NCBI GenBank assembly: GCA_016763395.1 | Contig: JAESTW010000489.1 | Location: 1-7,426, forward strand | Direction of reading: 5' to 3' | Source of the DNA: Kofleriaceae bacterium | Lineage (GTDB): Bacteria > Myxococcota_A > Polyangia > Haliangiales > Haliangiaceae | DNA length: 7,426 nucleotides | Part shown: positions 1 to 5,585 of the stretch, piece after piece | How positions within the stretch are numbered: position 1 is the first letter of the stretch | Layout of the letters: every line of letters starts with the position of its first letter | Notes under the pieces: generated by a model | Told to the model about the DNA's origin: nothing | Database searches by the model: none | Seen by the model: only the letters and a program-made list of their open reading frames with translations | Made by a program: the position numbers and the translations under genes

Positions 1-1
1 C

Positions 2-1396
2 TCTATATGCAACTTACAAGATATCTGTAGCGCGACCGGGGAGTGCGTGATCAATTTTGCGCCTCCAGGCACGGTTTGCGGAAACCCGGCAAACACGAAT
101 TGCGATCGGGCGGACAGCTGTGATGGCACGGGAACTTGTTCTGCCAATATATCCGTAGTGGGCACGACCTGTGGCGACTCGGACAATACCACCTGTGACG
201 GTGCCGATAGTTGCAACGGAGCGGGCATGTGCTTGCAGAACTTCGCATCGGGAGGCACCTCGTGTGGTAACACGACCAACGAGGATTGCAACGCGCCGGA
301 CAGTTGCAGCGGTACGGGGACCTGTTTGGCCAATCTGAGCGCCGCAGGAACGAGCTGCGGCGACGCCACCAATGACGACTGCGACACACCGGACACCTGC
401 AACGCGATCGGCGACTGCAACGACAACTTTATCGCTATCGGTACCGCTTGTGGCGACTCCACCAATGATCAGTGTGACTTGCTAGACACTTGCAACGGCA
501 TGGGTACTTGCAACGATAACTTTATCCCGGCTGGCACCGCTTGTGGCGATGGTACCAGTGGCGATTGCGACTTGGCAGACTCCTGTAACGGGGCGGGCGA
601 TTGCGCGGACAACTTTATCGCCATCAATACGTCCTGCGGAGATGCTGTACCCAGCCCCTGCGATGCCGCCGATACCTGTGATTCGACCGGAACCTGTCTG
701 GACAACGTTTTCTCCAACGGTACCAATTGTGACGATGGCAACGCCTGCACGAGCGTAAGCAGTTGTCTTATCGGTGTGTGTGAGGCGACTACGGTCTTGG
801 CTTGCGAGGCCTTGTGGTGTTTTGACAACGGCGGCTTTACCACCGTGCCCAATGTCGGAACAGGCAGCGCGAACTATGGCGCTGGCTTGGGTGCGCTGGG
901 TAGCAATGTGGGAAATACTCTGAGGCCGACTGGCTGTCCGGGCGGCGCTAGCAATGCAATGTCGGCGACAAACTGGACCCAGGGTAGTTTCGCGTCAGCG
1001 CTATCTACGTCGGATTGCTATGTGTTTGAGGCAGCGACCGGATTGGATCCATTGGTATTGAGCTTTGATAATCAGCGTGGCGCCAATGGCCCGACACAGT
1101 GGGGCGTTGCTGTCCAGACTGAGCCCGGAGCGGTACTACAAACCGTCACTATCAATCAGGCGACGGGGCCTGCTTTTGCCAGTTCACCGATGAGAATCGT
1201 CAGCCTGGAGTCGCTTGAACTCGATGTGCAGAACGCTGCGGTTATTCACATCTGTGGGTATGGAGCAATAAGCGCAGGTAGCGACTGGCGGGTGGATAAT
1301 GTCCGAATATTTTCTGGCGGATGCAGTGATGGAGTTGAGAACGGCAACGAAACCGACCCGGACTGCGGCGGCCCAGATTGTGCGCCCTGTACCTAA
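2..1396 (+). CDS. Secreted cysteine-rich repeat protein with beta-sandwich-like domain (5' truncated)
   Basis: The reading frame is open to the left edge. The codons before the GTG at 47 already continue the repeat pattern (ICNLQDICSATGEC), so that GTG is not the start and the N-terminus with any signal peptide is missing. Seen, numbering the codon at 47 as residue 1: 31-residue four-Cys repeats up to about residue 235; a degenerate last unit beginning CDDGNACT (about 228) of the type common in secreted myxobacterial proteins; then, from about 257 to 424, a Gly/Ser/Asn-rich stretch ending in WRVDNVRIFSG. That ending resembles the last strand of bacterial jelly-roll/lectin-like domains. The tail holds DGVENGNETDPDCGG, a short motif frequent in surface proteins of this group, and stops without a hydrophobic anchor. 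Inferred role: an extracellular disulfide-rich, possibly adhesive protein; no catalytic motif is seen. It converges on the DUF302 gene 32 bases downstream. Family assignment of the C-terminal domain is tentative. Confidence 0.8.
   Translation, partial: SICNLQDICSATGECVINFAPPGTVCGNPANTNCDRADSCDGTGTCSANISVVGTTCGDSDNTTCDGADSCNGAGMCLQNFASGGTSCGNTTNEDCNAPDSCSGTGTCLANLSAAGTSCGDATNDDCDTPDTCNAIGDCNDNFIAIGTACGDSTNDQCDLLDTCNGMGTCNDNFIPAGTACGDGTSGDCDLADSCNGAGDCADNFIAINTSCGDAVPSPCDAADTCDSTGTCLDNVFSNGTNCDDGNACTSVSSCLIGVCEATTVLACEALWCFDNGGFTTVPNVGTGSANYGAGLGALGSNVGNTLRPTGCPGGASNAMSATNWTQGSFASALSTSDCYVFEAATGLDPLVLSFDNQRGANGPTQWGVAVQTEPGAVLQTVTINQATGPAFASSPMRIVSLESLELDVQNAAVIHICGYGAISAGSDWRVDNVRIFSGGCSDGVENGNETDPDCGGPDCAPCT
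8..751 (+). repeat. Eight tandem 93-bp coding repeats (31 aa, four Cys each)
   Basis: Units start at 8, 101, 194, 287, 380, 473, 566 and 659, each exactly 93 bases with no indels. The protein consensus is C(D/N)xxD(S/T)C(N/D/S)gxGxCxxNfxxxGTxCGD followed by about six variable residues. Cysteines fall at unit positions 1, 7, 13 and 24 (one extra near the end of unit 8). DNA divergence is clear, but units 5 and 6 stay quite similar (both encode a DNFI segment and GTACGD). The array continues, degenerate, after 751 and very probably also to the left of the window. Confidence 0.9.
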
Positions 1397-1428
1397 GTAG
1401 CGCACTTCCCGGCAAAGAGTGCCCGGAT

Positions 1429-1839
1429 TCACAGCGCGGTTGGCACCGACCTGAGCTTCTCTTTGACCGCAGCAGCAATGGGCTGCACGTCAGGATTCTC
1501 CACAGCCGAGAACATTGTAGCCGGATCGATAGCGGAGACAGCAACGGCATTGCCGTCCTGAGCAACCACCACGTTGCACGGCAGCAGTAAGCCGATGGCA
1601 GGGTCTCCTTGAAGCGCTTGGTGTGCCAAGAGGGGATTGCAGGCCCCCAAGATTTGGTAGCGGGGCCATGCCACACCGAGCTTGGCATCCAAGGTCTTTT
1701 ACATGTCGATTTCGGTGAGTACCCCAAAGCCCTTGTCCGCAAGAGCTGCCTTGGTACGGGCTAGAACTTCGTCAAAACTCGACCCATCGATCCGTTTGGT
1801 GAGGCCGAAGTTAGGCGTACCGAAGGCCTTGATGCTCAT
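1429..1839 (-). pseudogene. DUF302 family protein interrupted by in-frame TAA
   Basis: Read on the minus strand from ATG at 1839, the frame encodes 46 residues ending GFGVLTEIDM, meets TAA at 1701-1699, then continues in the same frame for 89 residues (KTLDAKLGV...) to TGA at 1429. Both halves match DUF302: first half GFGVLTEID, second half YQILGACNPLLAH and GLLLPCNVVV, carrying conserved C67, H73 and C88 in full-length numbering. Spacing around the stop is normal (D-M-stop-K-T-L-D-A-K-L-G where relatives have roughly D-V-K/Q-A-T-L-K), so one substitution explains it and no indel is needed. The start is supported by a GGAGAGGAG Shine-Dalgarno sequence and an ATGA overlap with the thioredoxin stop. 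DUF302 proteins are small, about 130 residues, of unclear biochemical function, and often sit near thiol/sulfur genes (recalled). The second half could only be made separately from weak starts such as TTG at 1692. A sequencing error is an alternative. Confidence 0.85.
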
Positions 1840-2183
1840 GACTCCTCTCCCATCTCTGCGAGTTTTTCTAGGGTTTCTTCAAGGCGTGCTTTGCCTCCCC
1901 AGCCAACAATTTTGTCCACAACATCGCCGTCCTTTACTGCATAGAGAGCGGGAATTCCCCGAACCTTAAAAGACATAGCAAGCTCCGGTTCCTCATCAAC
2001 AGTGACCTTGGCAATCTTCACACGCCCTTCATATTTAGGCGCAAGCTCACCAAGAACCGGACCAATCATCCGACAGGGACCGCACCACGGAGCCCAAAAG
2101 TCGATGATCACGGGCAGCTCAGACTGCAGAACCTCCGCTTCAAAGGTCTTAGACGTAACGTGGATGGGTAGAATCTCTGACAT
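1836..2183 (-). CDS. trxA: Thioredoxin
   Basis: 115 residues, the usual size of a cytosolic thioredoxin, with no signal peptide or membrane segment. Visible motifs are FWAPWCGPCRM, with the redox pair C34 and C37 (WCGPC), the buried Asp of VIIDFW, and the cis-Pro loop RGIPAL with P78. The protein reduces disulfides in cytosolic proteins using electrons normally supplied by thioredoxin reductase, which is not in this window. The ATG start is supported by TAGGAG six bases upstream (2190-2195 on the plus strand). It is the first gene of a minus-strand operon: its TGA overlaps the ATG of the DUF302 gene as ATGA, so the two are likely translationally coupled. The C-terminal residues GEES are encoded by the bases that form the Shine-Dalgarno of the next gene. 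The trxA symbol is by family; paralogues elsewhere in the genome cannot be excluded. Confidence 0.95.
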   Translation of the reverse strand: MSEILPIHVTSKTFEAEVLQSELPVIIDFWAPWCGPCRMIGPVLGELAPKYEGRVKIAKVTVDEEPELAMSFKVRGIPALYAVKDGDVVDKIVGWGGKARLEETLEKLAEMGEES

Positions 2184-2553
2184 GGTGTTCTCCTAGCAAA
2201 AGTGGCCGGACCGGTTGGCCTTCACTTACCAGAGCCATCATCCCCGTAAAGTGTGTCACTTCTTTTGTGTACTCGTTATGACCCGCCACCTCAGATCAAA
2301 GCATCCAAGAAGTTGGCTTTCGGCGGCGAGTCTCAAATGATGAACCTTGGGCCATCGGAAGTTGTCGTTTTGGGAAATAGCTGTCTCAATCTATGGTGGG
2401 AGCTCAAGAAACTCTTCAATAAGAAATTCGTTAGGTAAATATTGACGAAAAGTTGCCCCCTCTTTCCGATGGATGATAGCGATTTATATACGTTGCAGCC
2501 GCGGTGGCTGTAAATGAATCGAATTTCGCGGGTCGTGAAGGAGCTTTGACTAC
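2184..2553. promoter_or_regulatory. Divergent intergenic region between trx (-) and minC (+)
   Basis: 370 bases without a convincing gene, more AT-rich towards minC, expected to hold both outward promoters. For minC, a TTGACG at 2442-2447 could be a -35 but the 17-bp-spaced hexamer (TCCGAT) is poor; a TATATA at 2485-2490 lies closer to the gene without a clear -35. For trx no good promoter match was seen. The minC ribosome binding site AAGGAG is at 2538-2543, ten bases before the ATG. Two small inverted repeats (2200-2227 and 2493-2513) lie in the presumed leaders. Promoter assignments are weak. Confidence 0.4.
2493..2513 (+). other. Small hairpin in presumed minC leader
   Basis: TTGCAGCC pairs with GGCTGTAA across a 5-base loop (GCGGT): eight pairs including one G:T wobble. 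It lies about 40 bases before the minC ATG and is not followed by a T run, so it is not an intrinsic terminator. It could be a leader structure or chance. Confidence 0.3.
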
Positions 2554-3420
2554 ATGGGTGACTGCAACGCTGCACAGAATACAGAGAGTTCGGGGAGCTG
2601 CATCAGCCTCAAAGGCACGAGTAAGGGCTTTGAGATTCAAATTGAGCGCGGCGCCGGGCTGGCCAGTGTGGTGTCCGACATACGGGCAAAGTTGGCTGAA
2701 GCTCCAGGCTTTTTTAAGGGCGGAGATGTAACTCTCCGCTTCCAAGAGACTCCTCCACGAGGATGTCTCGGGGTCATCGAGGAACTTACCGACCAATATG
2801 GACTGAGGATTGTTGGGGTACACGGGCCCAGCAAAGAACCGGACAACGAGCCAGACGCAAAAGTCTCGCCAATCGTTGCCGCGGGCAGCGAGCCTATTGC
2901 GAGCGGACGGAGAGTGGCCAGTAGCGCGCCTGTGCAGATCGCGGCGCCAACGGCTGAGCTAACCACCAAGGGCTTTGTTCCGCCACCTCTTCCGCCACCT
3001 CTTCCGCGTCCCAAAGCAGCTGTTGCGGCTGTTGCGGCCGTCTCTCAGGCAGCCAATGGAACTCTGCCACCGAAGATGGTAGTGGGCCCGGTTCGCTCAG
3101 GATGCATTTTGGAATTCGCCGGACACCTCATCGTACTCGGGGATGTAAACCCAGGCGCCGAGATTCGAGCGTCGGGCAGCATCGTCATTCTCGGACGACT
3201 GCGGGGAATCGCGCACGCTGGATGTGGCGGCGGTTCGGGATTCATTTTGGCTCTGCAAATGGAGCCGCAACAACTTCGGATCGCTTCTGTCGTTGCACGA
3301 CCTGGAGACTCGGACGAGTCACCTGATAAGGCAGAGATTGCCTACGTGAAAGACGGCGGAATGATCGTGGATCAATACAAGGGACGAGTTCCCTTTGGCA
3401 TAGAAACAGCCAAGTTCTAG
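2554..3420 (+). CDS. minC: Septum site-determining protein MinC
   Basis: 288 residues. MinC blocks FtsZ ring assembly away from midcell, recruited to the membrane by MinD. An N-terminal MinC domain spans about 17-92 (GFEIQIERGAGL, LRFQETPPRG, YGLRIVGVHG). A long low-complexity linker, about 95-172, has PPPLPPPLPRP at 143-153 and an Ala/Val run. The C-terminal beta-helix domain, about 176-288, contains GPVRSGCILEFAGHLIVLGD, NPGAEIRASGSIVILGRLRG and HAG (221-223). The usual MinD-contact motif RSGQ reads RSGC here (181-184), and the Asp often found before LIV is His191. The linker makes it longer than E. coli MinC (about 230 residues). The ATG is supported by AAGGAG ten bases upstream. It is first gene of minCDE, with minD starting 11 bases after its stop. 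Identity is secure from the C-domain and the operon; the N-domain is more diverged. Confidence 0.95.
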   Translation: MGDCNAAQNTESSGSCISLKGTSKGFEIQIERGAGLASVVSDIRAKLAEAPGFFKGGDVTLRFQETPPRGCLGVIEELTDQYGLRIVGVHGPSKEPDNEPDAKVSPIVAAGSEPIASGRRVASSAPVQIAAPTAELTTKGFVPPPLPPPLPRPKAAVAAVAAVSQAANGTLPPKMVVGPVRSGCILEFAGHLIVLGDVNPGAEIRASGSIVILGRLRGIAHAGCGGGSGFILALQMEPQQLRIASVVARPGDSDESPDKAEIAYVKDGGMIVDQYKGRVPFGIETAKF

Positions 3421-3431
3421 GAGATAACAAA

Positions 3432-4226
3432 ATGGGCAAAGCAATCGTAATTACTTCAGGTAAAGGCGGAGTGGGCAAAACCACATCAACCGCAAACATC
3501 GGAGCCGCATTGGCAAAACAGGGACACAGTGTTGTCCTGGTGGATGCCGATATCGGACTGCGCAACTTGGACGTTGTCATGGGACTCGAGAATCGGATCG
3601 TGTACCACCTTATCGACGTCATCAACGGCAAGTGCTCTTTGCAAAAGGCGGTGATCAAAGATCGCCGAATTGACAATTTGTATCTATTGCCTTCATCACA
3701 AGTTGATGAAAAGGACGCTGTCACCGAGGAGCAAATGTTGCACCTTGTAACCAAACTCAAGAAAAGTTACGAGTATGTAATTATCGATTGTCCGGCTGGC
3801 ATCGAACAGGGATTTCGCAACGCAATTGCGGGCGCTGACGAAGCAATTGTGGTCGCAACGCCAGAGATTAGCTCGATTCGGGATGCTGACCGGGTTGCGG
3901 GTTTACTCGCCGCTGCGGACATTCCCACACGACTTATCGTCAACCGTATCAGTGCGGCGATGGTGAAGCGTGGCGACATGCTGTCCAAAGACGACGTTAT
4001 CGACATTCTCGCTCTCGAGCTACTTGGCGCTGTGCCAATGGATGACGAGATTGTTGCAAGTACCAACAAAGGGGTACCAGCGACGCTTGCAGGTGTATCG
4101 CCAGCAGCTCGCGCTTATGAAATCGTTGCTCGCCGAATCAACGGCGAAGTGGTGGAAGACATCGACGAGCATGTCGGTTTTTTTGCCCGCATCGGCCGCG
4201 CAATCGGTCTTTCTTCTGCAGCCTAG
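3432..4226 (+). CDS. minD: Septum site-determining ATPase MinD
   Basis: 264 residues, close to the family norm (about 270). A deviant Walker A ParA/MinD-type P-loop is seen at 10-18 (GKGGVGKTT) with signature K11 and catalytic K16. Switch I is VDADIGLRNLD with D38 and D40, the Walker B-like segment is IIDCPAGIE (117-125), and the MinC/MinE-facing region is SSIRDADR (147-154). The C-terminus GFFARIGRAIGL (249-260) is the amphipathic membrane-targeting helix: FF, I, I and L on one side, R253 and R256 on the other. It is a few residues longer than the E. coli helix. MinD dimerises with ATP on the inner membrane, recruits MinC and is released by MinE-stimulated hydrolysis. The Shine-Dalgarno AGGAG (3419-3423) overlaps the minC stop, eight bases before the ATG, so translation is probably coupled. 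minE follows after nine bases. Confidence 0.98.
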   Translation: MGKAIVITSGKGGVGKTTSTANIGAALAKQGHSVVLVDADIGLRNLDVVMGLENRIVYHLIDVINGKCSLQKAVIKDRRIDNLYLLPSSQVDEKDAVTEEQMLHLVTKLKKSYEYVIIDCPAGIEQGFRNAIAGADEAIVVATPEISSIRDADRVAGLLAAADIPTRLIVNRISAAMVKRGDMLSKDDVIDILALELLGAVPMDDEIVASTNKGVPATLAGVSPAARAYEIVARRINGEVVEDIDEHVGFFARIGRAIGLSSAA

Positions 4227-4235
4227 GGGACAATT

Positions 4236-4511
4236 ATGGTTTGGAATGACATAAAAGGATTTTTGAGTGGCGGACGACGCTCAAGCCGCGAAGTCGCAAA
4301 AGGACGTCTTCATCTAGTATTGGCTCACGATAGAACCGGACTAGACGGAGCAAAACTCCAAGAAATGCGTCAAAAGATTGCTGACGTAATCGCGGAATAC
4401 GTCGATATTGATGCCGATGCAGTCGACATTCAGATCGAGCGAGTATCACGAGAGAGTACGGAACTTCGAGTTTCGAGCCCTGTCCGGACTCGCAATAGCG
4501 CTGTCAGTTAG
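4236..4511 (+). CDS. minE: Cell division topological specificity factor MinE
   Basis: 91 residues, a typical MinE length. The N-terminal MVWNDIKGFLSGG (1-13) is a short amphipathic membrane-binding segment. The MinD-contact helix/strand is GRLHLVLAHDRTG (23-35), a near-canonical match to the AHDRTG form of the family. The topological specificity/dimerisation domain follows, with MRQKIADVIAEYVDID (44-59) and a last strand ELRVSSPVR. MinE stimulates MinD ATPase activity and generates the pole-to-pole oscillation or gradient that restricts MinC to the poles. The Shine-Dalgarno AGGGGA overlaps the minD stop codon, five bases before the ATG. It ends the operon; a strong hairpin begins 16 bases after its TAG. 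The order C-D-E is the usual one and the module looks intact. Confidence 0.97.
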   Translation: MVWNDIKGFLSGGRRSSREVAKGRLHLVLAHDRTGLDGAKLQEMRQKIADVIAEYVDIDADAVDIQIERVSRESTELRVSSPVRTRNSAVS

Positions 4512-4527
4512 TAGCGCAATCGATTTT

Positions 4528-4555
4528 GGGTCCACGTCTGGGGGGACGTGGGCCC
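4528..4555. terminator. GC-rich hairpin between convergent minE and ATP-grasp genes
   Basis: GGGTCCACGTC (4528-4538) pairs with GACGTGGGCCC (4545-4555) around a six-base loop TGGGGG: eleven pairs with one G:T wobble. It sits in the 49-base gap between two converging genes, as expected for a shared bidirectional terminator. Neither strand has a T run after the stem (a TTTT lies before it on the plus strand), so it is not a textbook intrinsic terminator; it could also work with Rho or protect 3' ends. Confidence 0.6.
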
Positions 4556-4560
4556 GAGTA

Positions 4561-5577
4561 CTATTGTAGGCTGAAGTCAAAGGAATCGCTTTCGGACAAC
4601 TCTGCGTGTGCCCTAGCGACCAGTCCGAAGCTGATTCGTGCGTTGATTTCGCATAGGCTCTGAAGTCGGCGGTTGCCAGCCCTGTCTGAATAGACAAAGC
4701 TGACGACGCCGAAAGGGCCGCGATAGCCGATCTCAAATAACGAGGTCGCGACTGCATGCGCCGTTGCGTTGAGCTCTCGGAAAAACTCTGGCCCCAACTC
4801 AGATTCGACTTCGCTATCAGCGATTCGGATTCCGCGGAATACGCCAGTATTGTCGCTGTAGAGGCGATGTGGGGCAAACAAACAACTTCCGGACATGGCT
4901 TGGCCGACGATGCCACATACTCCGTAGTCAGCGACTCGGGGTACCCAGGGTTCGACGAGTAGGGCTCCAAAGCGTGTGAGCAAACGCTCGGTTCGCACTC
5001 GCATTTCCCCTTGCAAAAGACGCCCGTGTCGAGAAACTCGATCGCGGGCCGATGCTGAAAATGGAACTTTGGCAACCCAAGCGTCGCCGACGCCGAGAGG
5101 TGCGGAGGCGATGTAGTGGTCTAGCTCGGGCATGCCTTCTATGAGAGTGGTGCCGGGCAATCGGTACTCCTCGCTACTGGTCACGTTGAGACTAAATCGC
5201 CGGTCATTTGCATCTGCGGCAATCTCTGGCGCGCAATGTAGATGCCATAGCGACTCTTGCCAACTGCCATTCTCTTGTGTGTTTTCTGGCTGGGGGTGCG
5301 GCGCATCTTCGCTTTGGCCCCAGTACAAAAACTCATCGAAACCATTGAGCATGTTTCTTTCGCCGGACAAAAGCTCAACTTGGCTTTCAGGATTTGGAGG
5401 CAGCTGTGCCATGGTCCAAAGAGCATCGCCGGGCCGGACGAATACAGCCAGGCTAGTGGATGCCAGCGCAATTGCCGTGGCAACACGCCGGGGAATCGCT
5501 TTGTGCGGACCCGGACAGCGCATCCGGGCAAAGTCGTACTCGCAGTCGAGGTTCGCTATAACGATTCGCGTAGGCAT
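4561..5577 (-). CDS. ATP-grasp superfamily-like protein, partner of DUF455 protein
   Basis: 338 residues, no signal peptide. It begins with a Rossmann-like strand (MPTRIVIANLDCE). The second half has the layout of an ATP-grasp fold: WVAKVPFSASARDR (167-180) for the nucleotide-binding lysine and flexible loop, LLVEPWV (206-212) for the hinge region, GPFGVVSF (287-294), and CEINARISFG (309-318) carrying E310 and N312 of the ATP-grasp metal-binding E-x-N signature. ATP-grasp enzymes ligate a carboxylate to an amine or thiol through an acyl phosphate; the substrate here is unknown. At 289-293, where related proteins as I recall them have an acidic residue (FGxDAF), this one has Val-Val-Ser. The ATG starts eight bases after the stop of the DUF455 gene with only a weak GAGAG upstream, suggesting a co-transcribed, coupled pair. 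The stop faces the minE hairpin. Superfamily call is moderately sure; no specific enzyme is claimed. Confidence 0.72.
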   Translation of the reverse strand: MPTRIVIANLDCEYDFARMRCPGPHKAIPRRVATAIALASTSLAVFVRPGDALWTMAQLPPNPESQVELLSGERNMLNGFDEFLYWGQSEDAPHPQPENTQENGSWQESLWHLHCAPEIAADANDRRFSLNVTSSEEYRLPGTTLIEGMPELDHYIASAPLGVGDAWVAKVPFSASARDRVSRHGRLLQGEMRVRTERLLTRFGALLVEPWVPRVADYGVCGIVGQAMSGSCLFAPHRLYSDNTGVFRGIRIADSEVESELGPEFFRELNATAHAVATSLFEIGYRGPFGVVSFVYSDRAGNRRLQSLCEINARISFGLVARAHAELSESDSFDFSLQ

Positions 5578-5585
5578 GGGATAGG

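Noticed and set aside
8..751. CRISPR array
   Set aside because: The period is exactly 93 bases, uninterrupted in frame and conserved as protein; there are no short identical repeats with unique spacers.
469..852. Long minus-strand frame antisense to the cysteine-repeat gene
   Set aside because: The repetitive codon pattern of the sense strand keeps this frame open; its product is itself a mirrored repeat without family features.
1402..1422. Possible terminator between the left-edge gene and DUF302 (GCACT...AGTGC)
   Set aside because: Only five pairs with an eleven-base loop and no T run on either strand; too weak to call, although the convergent layout makes some terminator here likely.
1699..1701. 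TAA reassigned to an amino acid in this organism
   Set aside because: TAA ends the left-edge gene at 1394-1396 and the sorting tail at 6474-6476, where readthrough would add nonsense.
2253..2438. 61-codon plus-strand frame in the trx-minC intergenic region, ending LWWELKKLFNKKFVR
   Set aside because: It has a GTG start with no Shine-Dalgarno, no recognisable family, and lies in a region expected to hold two promoters; the amphipathic-looking end is probably chance.
2431..2823. 130-codon minus-strand frame overlapping the minC start
   Set aside because: It is antisense to conserved minC coding sequence and has no ribosome binding site or family resemblance.
4446..5075. 209-codon minus-strand frame within the ATP-grasp gene
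   Set aside because: It overlaps in a different frame a gene with clear conserved motifs, has Ser-rich low-information sequence, and its 3' end runs into minE antisense.
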